From DASXKD01 sp963707905 (GTDB taxonomy: Bacteria > Actinomycetota > Actinomycetes > Streptosporangiales > Streptosporangiaceae): DNA of 64,000 nucleotides. Positions 1 to 8,847 of this stretch are shown piece after piece; within the stretch, counting starts at the first letter, position 1; each line of letters begins with the position of its first letter. A model generated the notes under the pieces. It was not told the DNA's origin. It was given only the letters and a program-made list of their open reading frames with translations, and made no database searches. The translations under genes were made by a program, and so were the position numbers. Where the stretch lies: the NCBI GenBank assembly GCA_963707905.1, contig CAVPSA010000025.1, positions 310,001 through 374,000 of the forward strand, in the 5' to 3' direction.

Positions 1-190
1 CGACCTGCTCAGGGAGCGGATCGCGAGCGGCGAGTACCGGCCAGGTGCCCGGATTCCCTCGGCTGCTTCTCTTGCCCAGGAGTTTGAGCTTGCACCCGTG
101 ACGGTTCGGAAGGCCATCGTGCAGCTTCAGGACGAAGGGCTGCTTGTATCTCAGGTGGGGTGGGGCACGTACGTGGCAGAGAAGGGCTAG
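1..190 (+). CDS. GntR-family transcriptional regulator, C-terminal end of the winged helix (partial)
   Basis: The gene begins before the window and is read from base 2 to a TAG at 188-190. The 62 visible residues form a GntR-type winged helix-turn-helix. A segment reading ERIASGEYRPGARIPS precedes the recognition helix (LAPVTVRKAIVQLQDEGLL), and a wing ends in GWGTYVAEKG. The protein stops right after the wing, so either the effector domain lies upstream or this is a short GntR protein with only the DNA-binding part, a form often found beside toxin-antitoxin or mobile genes. Its target cannot be read from the sequence. Confidence 0.8.
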   Translation, partial: DLLRERIASGEYRPGARIPSAASLAQEFELAPVTVRKAIVQLQDEGLLVSQVGWGTYVAEKG

Positions 191-209
191 AGCCCGCACC
201 TGGCTACCC

Positions 210-233
210 GGTGGTGCGCAATACATCACCACC
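210..233. promoter_or_regulatory. Inverted repeat upstream of vapB, candidate autoregulatory operator
   Basis: GGTGGTG at 210-216 and CACCACC at 227-233 form a perfect 7-bp inverted repeat with a 10-bp spacer. It ends just before the ribosome-binding sequence GGGAGG (236-241) of the antitoxin gene. VapB-type antitoxins usually repress their own operon through palindromes placed this way. The role is inferred from position. Confidence 0.4.
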
Positions 234-245
234 ATGGGAGGTGTG

Positions 246-467
246 ATGACGGTAACCCAGATCGACCTGGACGACGACGCGCTGGCAGAAGCGATGCGGC
301 TTTCTGGCGCGACCACCAAGAAGGACACCGTCAATCTCGCCCTGCGCGAGTACACGGCACGCCATCGGCGCGTTGCGGCGCTTGATCACTATGCGGCGCT
401 TGCCCAGGGCTGGGATTTCGAGGGCTGGCAGCAGCGGCGCGAAGCGGAGAAAGAACCCGCTGAGTGA
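246..467 (+). CDS. vapB: VapB-type antitoxin of a type II toxin-antitoxin pair
   Basis: A 73-residue protein. The N-terminus (MTVTQIDLDDDALAEAMRLS) is typical of the ribbon-helix-helix VapB family that binds DNA and neutralises a PIN-domain RNase. The C-terminal half (YAALAQGWDFEGWQQRREAE) is the expected toxin-binding tail. I chose the ATG at 246 because it follows GGGAGG at 236-241; an in-frame ATG at 144 lies further upstream and lacks this support. The stop codon overlaps the GTG of the toxin reading frame (GTGA at 464-467), the usual coupled TA arrangement. The partner toxin is destroyed, so this is now an orphan antitoxin. Confidence 0.85.
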   Translation: MTVTQIDLDDDALAEAMRLSGATTKKDTVNLALREYTARHRRVAALDHYAALAQGWDFEGWQQRREAEKEPAE

Positions 468-713
468 TCCGCTACCTGGTCGATTCCTCTGGTCTGTGGC
501 GGCTGCTGCGCGACAGCAAACTCCGTGCCGCGTGGGCTGACGTCGTGACGGTGGGTGCCGTTGGCTCCTGCCAGCCGCAGCGGGCGGACCGTCCATCATC
601 AGCTGGTGGTGCTGCATGACGACGCTGACTTTGCGACCGCTGGCAGGCATCTGCCTGACCTCCACCAGCGCAACATCCACGACGCGCCACCCGCTGCTTC
701 CAGCCAGGAGTGA
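464..713 (+). pseudogene. vapC: vapC PIN-domain toxin remnant with internal deletion
   Basis: The reading frame starts at the GTG overlapping the vapB stop and encodes a PIN-domain start (VIRYLVDSSGLWRLLRDSKL), including the first acidic residue of the active site. It runs into a TGA at 617-619. In another frame, from about 590 to a TGA at 711-713, the normal VapC end can be read (HHQLVVLHDDADFATAGRHL), with the late acidic residues. The two ends total roughly 80 residues against about 130 for the family. The middle, with the central catalytic acids, is missing and the join is out of frame. The toxin should be inactive. Confidence 0.85.
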
Positions 714-789
714 CGACCCCCGAGAACACGAGGCGTGACGGACCGGCCGGGCGCCGCTGGGGTCCGCGTGTTGCCCCCGGCGGGCGTCG

Positions 790-3105
790 GTGGCGCGCGG
801 TACCGTTCCGGGTGTGCCGACCGGTGAGAAGCAGCGCCCGGCCGAGGCGGCAGGCCCGGCCGACGAGGACGCCGGCCCCGAGGTGACCGCGCTGCTCGCC
901 GCGGCGGTCGAGGGGATCGGCGGGACGGAGCGGTCCGGCCAGGTCACGATGGCGCAGGCGGTACAGCGGTCCATCGCCACCGGCGAGCATCTGGCCGTTC
1001 AGGCCGGTACCGGGACCGGCAAATCGCTCGCCTACCTGGTGCCCGCGGTGGCCCACGCTATGGCCACCGGCTCCAGCGTCGTGGTGGCGACCGCGACGAT
1101 CGCGCTGCAGCGCCAGCTGATCGACCGTGACCTGCCCCGCCTCACCGCGGCGCTGGAACCGCTGTTCGGCCGTGCCCCGACGTTCGCGATCCTCAAGGGC
1201 CGCGGCAACTACCTGTGCCGGTACCGGCTGAACGGTGGCGCGCCGGAGGAGCCGGGGGAGACCTTGTTCGACCCCGCGGCCGTGTCCGCGGTGGGCCGGC
1301 AGGTCCAGCGGCTGCACGAGTGGGCGGCGGGGACCGAGACCGGCGATCGCGACGAACTGGTGCCCGGGGTGGAGGACCGGGCCTGGCGGCAGGTCGCGAT
1401 CAGCGCCAAGGAGTGCATCGGCGCCACCCGCTGCCCGAACGGTTCGGAATGCTTCGCCGAGCGGGCGCGCGAGCGTGCCGGGCTTGTGGACATCGTGGTC
1501 ACCAACCACGCCCTGCTCGCGATCGACGCGCTGGAGGACTTCATCGTGCTGCCCGAGCACGACGTGGTCGTCATCGACGAGGCGCACGACCTGGTCTCCC
1601 GGGTCACCACGGCGGCGTCGCGGGAACTGTCCGCCCCCGGCGCCGAGGCCGCCGCCCGCCGCACCGCGCGGATCCTGACCGGGGAAACTCCCAAAGCGGG
1701 CGACGTCCTGGACAAGTTGCGGGAGGCGGCCGAGGGCCTGGGCCGGGTGCTTCCCGAGGTCAGCCCCGGCCGCCTGGACATCCTGGCCGAGCCGCTGGCG
1801 ACGGCGCTGACTGCGCTGCGCGCCGCCGCGACCTCGTGTGCCGCACAGGTGCGCGCCGTCGGCAAGGAAATCTCTGATGATGCAGAACGATTGGCCGCGG
1901 GCCGGGCCGCGCTCGCCGCGCTGAGTGATATCGCGGAAACCTCCGAGCGGATCCTGGGTGCCTTCGGCGACGACGTCGCTGCCCGGCCGGACGTGGTGTG
2001 GATGGACCGGGCCGGTGTGGACGAGCGGCAGCGGCCGCCGACCTTGCACGTGGCTCCGCTGCAGGTGGGCGGGCTGCTGGCGGAACGCGTCTTCCGCCGC
2101 AGGACCGTGGTGCTGACATCGGCGACGCTCGCCGTCGGTGGGTCGTTCGAGCCGCTGGCGCGCCAGTGGGGGCTGCCGCTGGGGGACCAGGATGTCGGCC
2201 AGGGTGCCCCGGGCGGCCGGGGCCACGACGGGCCGGCCACCGATGACGCCACAGACGCCCTGCGCGGCGATGGCCCACGCGGCGATGGCCCACGCGCAGA
2301 CGGCGCGCGCGTAGGCGGCGCGACCGGGGATGGCGCTTCGCGGGATGGCGCGGTTGGCGGCGATGCGGCCGGCGCGGACACTGACGGGAGCGGTGCGGAC
2401 CACGCCGGCGGCGCCGCGGGCAAACACGGGCTGGTCTGGTCCGGTCAGGACGTCGGCTCGCCGTTCGACCACCCGCGCAGTGGCATCCTCTACGTCGCGC
2501 GCCACCTTCCCCCGCCCGGCCGGGACGGGCTCCCGCCGTCCTATCTCACCGAGATCCGTGAGCTCATCGAAGCCGCGGGCGGCCGCACGCTCGGGCTGTT
2601 CTCCTCGATGCGGGCGGCGCGGCAGGCCACCGAAGAGCTTCGCGGCGTGCTCGGCCAGCCGCTGCTGTGCCAGGGCGACGACGCCACCGCCCAGCTCGTC
2701 AGGCAGTTCGCCGAGGACGAGGCAACCTGCCTGTTCGGCACGCTGTCCCTGTGGCAGGGCGTGGACGTGCCAGGGCGCGCGCTGCAGCTTGTGGTGATCG
2801 ACAGGATCCCGTTCCCCCGGCCTGACGATCCGCTTGCCTCCGCCCGGCAGCGGGCGGTGGCGGCGCGTGGCGGCAACGGGTTCATGACCGTGGCAGCGGC
2901 GCACGCGGGGCTGCTGCTCGCGCAGGGGGCGGGCAGGCTGCTGCGGACCATGGAGGACAAGGGAATGGTGGCCGTGCTCGACCCGCGCCTGGCCACCGCG
3001 CGCTACAGCGGCTTCCTGCGGGCGTCGCTGCCGCCGTTCTGGGCCACCACCGATCCCGAAGTGGCCCGCGCCGCCCTCCGCCGCCTGGCCGCCCGCACCA
3101 GTTAG
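790..3105 (+). CDS. dinG: ATP-dependent DNA helicase, DinG/XPD type (left copy)
   Basis: A 771-residue superfamily 2 helicase of the iron-sulphur XPD/DinG group, which unwinds DNA 5' to 3' in repair and R-loop or fork processing. Walker A GTGTGKS lies near residue 73. The DEAH box (VVVIDEAHDL) is near 260. Four cysteines at about 142, 208, 214 and 220 can hold the 4Fe-4S cluster. A Gly/Asp-rich low-complexity insert (about 475-550) splits the two helicase halves, and a Q-GAGRLLR motif VI-like segment is near the end. GTG at 790 gives the longest frame; GTG at 814 is also possible. It is followed by a spacer and a kinase-like gene. The right copy at 4254 differs by only about two amino acids that I noticed (T/A near 275, P/A near 580). 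Confidence 0.92.
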   Translation: MARGTVPGVPTGEKQRPAEAAGPADEDAGPEVTALLAAAVEGIGGTERSGQVTMAQAVQRSIATGEHLAVQAGTGTGKSLAYLVPAVAHAMATGSSVVVATATIALQRQLIDRDLPRLTAALEPLFGRAPTFAILKGRGNYLCRYRLNGGAPEEPGETLFDPAAVSAVGRQVQRLHEWAAGTETGDRDELVPGVEDRAWRQVAISAKECIGATRCPNGSECFAERARERAGLVDIVVTNHALLAIDALEDFIVLPEHDVVVIDEAHDLVSRVTTAASRELSAPGAEAAARRTARILTGETPKAGDVLDKLREAAEGLGRVLPEVSPGRLDILAEPLATALTALRAAATSCAAQVRAVGKEISDDAERLAAGRAALAALSDIAETSERILGAFGDDVAARPDVVWMDRAGVDERQRPPTLHVAPLQVGGLLAERVFRRRTVVLTSATLAVGGSFEPLARQWGLPLGDQDVGQGAPGGRGHDGPATDDATDALRGDGPRGDGPRADGARVGGATGDGASRDGAVGGDAAGADTDGSGADHAGGAAGKHGLVWSGQDVGSPFDHPRSGILYVARHLPPPGRDGLPPSYLTEIRELIEAAGGRTLGLFSSMRAARQATEELRGVLGQPLLCQGDDATAQLVRQFAEDEATCLFGTLSLWQGVDVPGRALQLVVIDRIPFPRPDDPLASARQRAVAARGGNGFMTVAAAHAGLLLAQGAGRLLRTMEDKGMVAVLDPRLATARYSGFLRASLPPFWATTDPEVARAALRRLAARTS

Positions 3106-3267
3106 CCAGCGATCAGGCCACCGTGCCCCGCCCATCCCGACTCGCCCATCCCGGAACCAGGCCAGCCTCCCGAATCCACCTCTCGCTTTCCCCCACCCCG
3201 GGCCGAAGCTCCCCAGCGGGCTGCGGTGAACTGGCAGACGGCGTTTTGAGCCGGCTGCCAGTTTGCC

Positions 3268-3369
3268 GTTGCCCGCCCGTCCAGCCCCGCCGTATAGCCG
3301 TTGCCGTCCGCCCGTCCAGCCCCGCCGTATAGCCGTTGCCCGCCCGTCCAGCCCCGCCGCATCGTTGCC
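3268..3369 (+). repeat. Three spacer repeats of about 32-35 bp (left copy)
   Basis: The spacer 3106-3432 between dinG and the kinase gene holds three near-identical units beginning GTTGCC and containing CGCCCGTCCAGCCCCGCCG, starting at about 3268, 3300 and 3335. The middle unit carries 3 extra bases. No gene is visible in the rest of the spacer. The same array recurs in the right copy at 6739-6840 with different unit lengths, so the array has changed since the duplication. Confidence 0.8.
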
Positions 3370-3432
3370 GCACACCTCGTCCCGTTTCCACAAGCTTCGC
3401 GCCGGACCACCCCTTTCGGGCAGACTGGGCGT

Positions 3433-4350
3433 GTGGATCAGTTACGGGTGGGGCTGGTCCTCGGCTCACGATTCCGGCTCGTCGGGCCTATCGGGGGCGG
3501 AGGGCCTGGCAGCGTGTGGCGCGCGGTGGACGAAACGTCCGGCCGCGAGGTAGCCGTGAAGACCTTGCGCGCGCGATCGGCGGGTGGTGACCGGCCGGGG
3601 TTCTGGCTCGTTTCCGCGACCTTGGCCGCCCTCTCGAACCCAGGTATCGCCCAGGTGCACCAGTACGGCGAGGAACCCGCCGCCGATGGCCGCCCCGCGA
3701 TCCCCTATCTGGTCAGAGACCTGCTGCCAGGGCCCACCCTGGAGGAGCGCCTGGCCGGTGGCTCGCTCCCGGCCGCCGAGGCGCTGCGGTTCGTGGCCTC
3801 GGTGGCCGACGCGCTCGCCGCCGCGCACCGCGCCGGGGTGATCCACGGCAACCTGGTGCCGGCGAACGTCATCGACGGGCCGGCCGGGGTGAAGGTCACC
3901 GACTTCGGCCTGTCCGCCCTGCGTGAGCGGCTGCCGGATGAGCGGTTCCAGAGCGTGCTGTCCTACGCTGCCCCGGAGCGCCTCAGCGGCGGGCCTGCCA
4001 CCACGGCCTCTGACATGTACTCACTGGGCGTGCTGTTCGTCGCCTGCCTCAGCGGCATCGCCGCGGCAGGGACATCCGGATCCCTGCCGGTCACTGACCC
4101 GGCCGCCGATCCGGTGACGCCGGGCCTGGCCGCGCTCTGGGCGGCCTGCCTGGGTGCCAGCCCGCGGGACCGGCCCAGCGCGGCGCATGTCGCTTTCATG
4201 TCCCGCCAGGCCCTCGCCGCTCAGCCGGCCGGGCACGCGCCGAGGGGGCGTCGGTGGCGCGCGGTACCGTTCCGGGTGTGCCGACCGGTGAGAAGCAGCG
4301 CCCGGCCGAGGCGGCAGGCCCGGCCGACGAGGACGCCGGCCCCGAGGTGA
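3433..4350 (+). pseudogene. Truncated Hanks-type pseudokinase (left copy)
   Basis: GTG at 3433 starts a protein matching residues 1 to about 268 of the complete pseudokinase at 6901: glycine loop IGGGGPGSVW, AVK lysine, HGN in place of HRD, DFG and APE. At the duplication junction (4245/4246) the frame passes into the start of the second dinG in a different frame. It ends with about 35 unrelated residues at a stop at 4348-4350. A 4-bp difference just before the junction (about 4230) also shifts frame relative to the complete copy. The linker, membrane segment and extracellular domain are lost. If made, the product would be a soluble kinase-like domain. Confidence 0.85.
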
Positions 4351-6569
4351 CCGCGCTGCTCGCCGCGGCGGTCGAGGGGATCGGCGGGACGGAGCGGTCC
4401 GGCCAGGTCACGATGGCGCAGGCGGTGCAGCGGTCCATCGCCACCGGCGAGCATCTGGCCGTTCAGGCCGGTACCGGGACCGGCAAATCGCTCGCCTACC
4501 TGGTGCCCGCGGTGGCCCACGCCATGGCCACCGGCTCCAGCGTCGTGGTGGCGACCGCGACGATCGCGCTGCAGCGCCAGCTGATCGACCGTGACCTGCC
4601 CCGCCTCACCGCGGCGCTGGAACCGCTGTTCGGCCGTGCCCCGACGTTCGCGATCCTCAAGGGCCGCGGCAACTACCTGTGCCGGTACCGGCTGAACGGT
4701 GGCGCGCCGGAGGAGCCGGGGGAGACCTTGTTCGACCCCGCGGCCGTGTCCGCGGTGGGCCGGCAGGTCCAGCGGCTGCACGAGTGGGCGGCGGGGACCG
4801 AGACCGGCGATCGCGACGAACTGGTGCCCGGGGTGGAGGACCGGGCCTGGCGGCAGGTCGCGATCAGCGCCAAGGAGTGCATCGGCGCCACCCGCTGCCC
4901 GAACGGTTCGGAATGCTTCGCCGAGCGGGCGCGCGAGCGTGCCGGGCTGGTGGACATCGTGGTCACCAACCACGCCCTGCTCGCGATCGACGCGCTGGAG
5001 GACTTCATCGTGCTGCCCGAGCACGACGTGGTCGTCATCGACGAGGCGCACGACCTGGTCTCCCGGGTCACCGCGGCGGCGTCGCGGGAACTGTCCGCCC
5101 CCGGCGCCGAGGCCGCTGCCCGCCGCACCGCGCGGATCCTGACCGGGGAAACTCCCAAAGCGGGCGACGTCCTGGACAAGTTGCGGGAGGCGGCCGAGGG
5201 CCTGGGCCGGGTGCTTCCCGAGGTCAGCCCCGGCCGCCTGGACATCCTGGCCGAGCCGCTGGCGACGGCGCTGACTGCGCTGCGCGCCGCCGCGACCTCG
5301 TGTGCCGCACAGGTGCGCGCCGTCGGCAAGGAAATCTCTGATGATGCAGAACGATTGGCCGCGGGCCGGGCCGCGCTCGCCGCGCTGAGTGATATCGCGG
5401 AAACCTCCGAGCGGATCCTGGGTGCCTTCGGCGACGACGTCGCTGCCCGGCCGGACGTGGTGTGGATGGACCGGGCCGGTGTGGACGAGCGGCAGCGGCC
5501 GCCGACCTTGCACGTGGCTCCGCTGCAGGTGGGCGGGCTGCTGGCGGAACGCGTCTTCCGCCGCAGGACCGTGGTGCTGACATCGGCGACGCTCGCCGTC
5601 GGTGGGTCGTTCGAGCCGCTGGCGCGCCAGTGGGGGCTGCCGCTGGGGGACCAGGATGTCGGCCAGGGTGCCCCGGGCGGCCGGGGCCACGACGGGCCGG
5701 CCACCGATGACGCCACAGACGCCCTGCGCGGCGATGGCCCACGCGGCGATGGCCCACGCGCAGACGGCGCGCGCGTAGGCGGCGCGACCGGGGATGGCGC
5801 TTCGCGGGATGGCGCGGTTGGCGGCGATGCGGCCGGCGCGGACACTGACGGGAGCGGTGCGGACCACGCCGGCGGCGCCGCGGGCAAACACGGGCTGGTC
5901 TGGTCCGGTCAGGACGTCGGCTCGCCGTTCGACCACCCGCGCAGTGGCATCCTCTACGTCGCGCGCCACCTTCCCCCGCCCGGCCGGGACGGGCTCGCGC
6001 CGTCCTATCTCACCGAGATCCGTGAGCTCATCGAAGCCGCGGGCGGCCGCACGCTCGGGCTGTTCTCCTCGATGCGGGCGGCGCGGCAGGCCACCGAAGA
6101 GCTTCGCGGCGTGCTCGGCCAGCCGCTGCTGTGCCAGGGCGACGACGCCACCGCCCAGCTCGTCAGGCAGTTCGCCGAGGACGAGGCAACCTGCCTGTTC
6201 GGCACGCTGTCCCTGTGGCAGGGCGTGGACGTGCCAGGGCGCGCGCTGCAGCTTGTGGTGATCGACAGGATCCCGTTCCCCCGGCCCGACGATCCGCTTG
6301 CCTCCGCCCGGCAGCGGGCGGTGGCGGCTCGTGGCGGCAACGGGTTCATGACCGTGGCAGCGGCGCACGCGGGGCTGCTGCTCGCGCAGGGGGCGGGCAG
6401 GCTGCTGCGGACCATGGAGGACAAGGGAATGGTGGCCGTGCTCGACCCGCGCCTGGCCACCGCGCGCTACAGCGGCTTCCTGCGGGCGTCGCTGCCGCCG
6501 TTCTGGGCCACCACCGATCCCGAAGTGGCCCGCGCCGCCCTCCGCCGCCTGGCCGCCCGCACCAGTTAG
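4254..6569 (+). CDS. dinG: ATP-dependent DNA helicase, DinG/XPD type (right copy)
   Basis: A 771-residue near-identical second copy of the helicase at 790, with the same Walker A, DEAH box, four cluster cysteines and low-complexity insert. Most differences noticed are silent third-position changes, so both copies are still under selection or the duplication is very young. Its upstream region is not the native promoter area: beyond about 8 bases before the GTG, the sequence is the 3' part of the truncated kinase. Expression therefore probably depends on transcription from the left unit. Confidence 0.92.
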   Translation: MARGTVPGVPTGEKQRPAEAAGPADEDAGPEVTALLAAAVEGIGGTERSGQVTMAQAVQRSIATGEHLAVQAGTGTGKSLAYLVPAVAHAMATGSSVVVATATIALQRQLIDRDLPRLTAALEPLFGRAPTFAILKGRGNYLCRYRLNGGAPEEPGETLFDPAAVSAVGRQVQRLHEWAAGTETGDRDELVPGVEDRAWRQVAISAKECIGATRCPNGSECFAERARERAGLVDIVVTNHALLAIDALEDFIVLPEHDVVVIDEAHDLVSRVTAAASRELSAPGAEAAARRTARILTGETPKAGDVLDKLREAAEGLGRVLPEVSPGRLDILAEPLATALTALRAAATSCAAQVRAVGKEISDDAERLAAGRAALAALSDIAETSERILGAFGDDVAARPDVVWMDRAGVDERQRPPTLHVAPLQVGGLLAERVFRRRTVVLTSATLAVGGSFEPLARQWGLPLGDQDVGQGAPGGRGHDGPATDDATDALRGDGPRGDGPRADGARVGGATGDGASRDGAVGGDAAGADTDGSGADHAGGAAGKHGLVWSGQDVGSPFDHPRSGILYVARHLPPPGRDGLAPSYLTEIRELIEAAGGRTLGLFSSMRAARQATEELRGVLGQPLLCQGDDATAQLVRQFAEDEATCLFGTLSLWQGVDVPGRALQLVVIDRIPFPRPDDPLASARQRAVAARGGNGFMTVAAAHAGLLLAQGAGRLLRTMEDKGMVAVLDPRLATARYSGFLRASLPPFWATTDPEVARAALRRLAARTS

Positions 6570-6738
6570 CCAGCGATCAGGCCACCCTGCCCCGCCCATC
6601 CCGACTCGCCCATCCCGGAACCAGGCCAGCCTCCCGAATCCACCTCTCGCTTTCCCCCACCCCGGGCCGAAGCTCCCCAGCGGGCTGCGGTGAACTGGCA
6701 GACGGCGTTTTGCCAGCCGTGCTGCCCGCCAGTTTGCC

Positions 6739-6840
6739 GTTGCCCGCCCGTCCAGCCCCGCCGTATAGCCGTTGCCCGCCCGTCCAGCCCCGCCGTATAG
6801 CCGTTGCGCGCCCGTCCAGCCCCGCCGCATCGTTGCCGCA
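6739..6840 (+). repeat. Three spacer repeats of about 32 bp (right copy)
   Basis: Units start at about 6739, 6771 and 6803 in the 6570-6900 spacer. They match the left array at 3268 except that the middle unit here is 32 bp rather than 35 and the third unit has one base change. No gene is seen in the rest of the spacer. Confidence 0.8.
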
Positions 6841-6900
6841 CACCTCGTCCCGTTTCCACAAGCTTCGCGCCGGACCACCCCTTTCGGGCAGACTGGGCGT

Positions 6901-8547
6901 GTGGATCAGTTACGGGTGGGGCTGGTCCTCGGCTCACGATTCCGGCTCGTCGGGCCTATCGGGGGCGGAGGGCCTGGCAGCGTGTGGCGCGCGGTGGACG
7001 AAACGTCCGGCCGCGAGGTAGCCGTGAAGACCTTGCGCGCGCGATCGGCGGGTGGTGACCGGCCGGGGTTCTGGCTCGTTTCCGCGACCTTGGCCGCCCT
7101 CTCGAACCCAGGTATCGCCCAGGTGCACCAGTACGGCGAGGAGCCCGCCGCCGATGGCCGCCCCGCGATCCCCTATCTGGTCAGAGACCTGCTGCCAGGG
7201 CCCACCCTGGAGGAGCGCCTGGCCGGTGGCTCGCTCCCGGCCGCCGAGGCGCTGCGGTTCGTGGCCTCGGTGGCCGACGCGCTCGCCGCCGCGCACCGCG
7301 CCGGGGTGATCCACGGCAACCTGGTGCCGGCGAACGTCATCGACGGGCCGGCCGGGGTGAAGGTCACCGACTTCGGCCTGTCCGCCCTGCGCGAGCGGCT
7401 GCCGGATGAGCGGTTCCAGAGCGTGCTGTCCTACGCTGCCCCGGAGCGCCTCAGCGGCGGGCCTGCCACCACGGCCTCTGACATGTACTCACTGGGCGTG
7501 CTGTTCGTCGCCTGCCTCAGCGGCATCGCCGCGGCAGGGACATCCGGATCCCTGCCGGTCACTGACCCGGCCGCCGATCCGGTGACGCCGGGCCTGGCCG
7601 CGCTCTGGGCGGCCTGCCTGGGTGCCAGCCCGCGGGACCGGCCCAGCGCGGCGCATGTCGCTTTCATGTCCCGCCAGGCCCTCGCCGCTCAGCCGGCCGC
7701 CCCGGCACGCGCCGAGGGGGAGCCGGGGCAGTACGCCGACCCGGCAGAACCGGATATGGGCCTTCCCGGTGCGGGCCCGGCCCGCGAGGACGGGGCTGGC
7801 GAGCGTGCCGCCCCGGTGTCGGTGGGCCGATGGGTGCCGGACGGCGTCTCCAGCCGCACAGACACTGATGGCCCCGCGGGCACTGATGGCCCCGCGGGCA
7901 CCAATGGCCGCACGGGCACCAGCGGCGGCCCTGGCTCCGCGGACCGGCCTGGCAGCGGCAGCGGCCCTGGCCGCGGCCACCGCGGGCGGACCGGCCCGGC
8001 AGCCCGCCGCAGCCCCGGGGACCGCCCCGGCATGGTTGGCCGCGGACGCGGCAAGGTGCTCGCGTTGGGCGCGGCAGCGGCGACCGGGGTCGCCGTGGCT
8101 GCCGTGGTGCTGACCCAGTTCCTCACCTCCCCCGCGGCCCAGACCACCGGCGCGTCCGCCACCCCCTCGGCGCACCTGGCCACGGGCCGCCCGGCCGGGG
8201 CGCCCCGGCCGTCGGCTGGTCCGCTGCCCTCGGCGGACGCCACCTCCTCGGTGCTTGCCTCGGCGTCACCACCGCCGCTCCAGGCCCTCGACCAGATCCA
8301 GGCCACGATCCGGCACGGGATGGCCTCCGGCCAGATTAGGCAGGACGCCGGGGTGGACCTTACTAACCTCCTCGCGCCGGTCCAGGCGGACCTGGCGGCT
8401 GGCCGCACCGCCGATGTGTCCCGGCTAGTGGGCGCCCTGAAGGCGAAGGTCGCGACCCGGCTCGGCGAGGGCGCCATCGGCAAAGCCGCCGCCGCCGAAC
8501 TGGACCGCGAGCTTGCCGCCTTGCTCAGCGGCGTGACCGGCCGCTGA
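6901..8547 (+). CDS. Membrane-anchored Hanks-type serine/threonine pseudokinase
   Basis: A 548-residue protein with an N-terminal kinase fold (about 1-270), a long Gly/Thr/Pro-rich linker, one membrane helix near 386-404 (VLALGAAAATGVAVAAVVLT) and an extracellular helical tail of about 140 residues. This is the layout of actinobacterial PknB-like receptors. The glycine loop (IGGGGPGSVW, about 20-29), the AVK lysine and DFG (about 157) are present. The catalytic loop reads HGNLVPANV near 137, so the HRD aspartate is Asn. Phosphotransfer is therefore unlikely, and a scaffold or sensor role is more plausible. GTG at 6901 was chosen because the kinase homology starts there. Confidence 0.85.
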   Translation: MDQLRVGLVLGSRFRLVGPIGGGGPGSVWRAVDETSGREVAVKTLRARSAGGDRPGFWLVSATLAALSNPGIAQVHQYGEEPAADGRPAIPYLVRDLLPGPTLEERLAGGSLPAAEALRFVASVADALAAAHRAGVIHGNLVPANVIDGPAGVKVTDFGLSALRERLPDERFQSVLSYAAPERLSGGPATTASDMYSLGVLFVACLSGIAAAGTSGSLPVTDPAADPVTPGLAALWAACLGASPRDRPSAAHVAFMSRQALAAQPAAPARAEGEPGQYADPAEPDMGLPGAGPAREDGAGERAAPVSVGRWVPDGVSSRTDTDGPAGTDGPAGTNGRTGTSGGPGSADRPGSGSGPGRGHRGRTGPAARRSPGDRPGMVGRGRGKVLALGAAAATGVAVAAVVLTQFLTSPAAQTTGASATPSAHLATGRPAGAPRPSAGPLPSADATSSVLASASPPPLQALDQIQATIRHGMASGQIRQDAGVDLTNLLAPVQADLAAGRTADVSRLVGALKAKVATRLGEGAIGKAAAAELDRELAALLSGVTGR

Positions 8548-8847
8548 CCAGGCTCGCCTGGCGGGTCAGGCAAATGGCCGGCTGGTGCCTGAGGTGAAGG
8601 TGCGCTATTGGCCGCGGCCGGGGCGGTGAATGGCCCAGGTGTGGCCACGGTGATGACGTAAGGCCCGGGCCCGGGGGCCAAGGACCCTGCTCTTCGCCTT
8701 GGGGCGGTGCGCATGGTGGTGCTGTCCGGGTGAGGCGTGCCCATCCCGGCTTGCGCCCTGCCGGCCGGGGCTCAGAAAGGACGAGTCCTGGAACGGTGCC
8801 GGTCGGCGGCCGCACGCAGCACCCGGTGACCGGAAAGGGGTCGTCCC
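8548..8847. other. Intergenic spacer, no gene recognised
   Basis: 300 bp between the pseudokinase and the beta-propeller gene. A weak hairpin (CCAGG-CTCG-CCTGG) lies just after the kinase stop. GGAAAGGGG before 8848 can serve as ribosome-binding site for the next gene. I see nothing else that can be supported. Confidence 0.5.

Larger units (their letters stand above)
782..4245 (+). repeat. Tandem duplication, left copy (dinG plus pseudokinase 5' part)
   Basis: This 3,464-bp unit is repeated directly next to itself (right copy from 4246). Homology starts in a GGG at 782-784 and the left unit ends in a G-run at 4245, where kinase sequence jumps straight into the dinG upstream sequence. The microhomology at the join is about 3 G residues. 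Copies differ at a handful of base substitutions in the 2.3-kb dinG part, by small changes in the spacer repeats, and by a 4-bp indel near the kinase break. Confidence 0.93.
4246..7719 (+). repeat. Tandem duplication, right copy (dinG plus pseudokinase)
   Basis: Direct repeat of 782-4245. It carries the complete kinase gene, which continues past the end of homology at about 7719. This copy keeps the 4 bases missing in the left copy (around 7698), so the right-hand kinase sequence is probably the ancestral state. The near-identity of both dinG copies points to a recent event. Confidence 0.93.

Noticed and set aside
3268..3369. Possible CRISPR or attachment-site repeats before the kinase gene
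   Set aside because: Contiguous 32-35-bp units without spacers; no integrase or cas genes. Treated as simple spacer repeats.
472..3393. 973-residue minus-strand open frame (and its twin at 4221-6878)
   Set aside because: It lies opposite dinG, is Arg/Gly/Pro-rich with no domain pattern, and repeats simply because the helicase is duplicated. It is a high-GC shadow frame.
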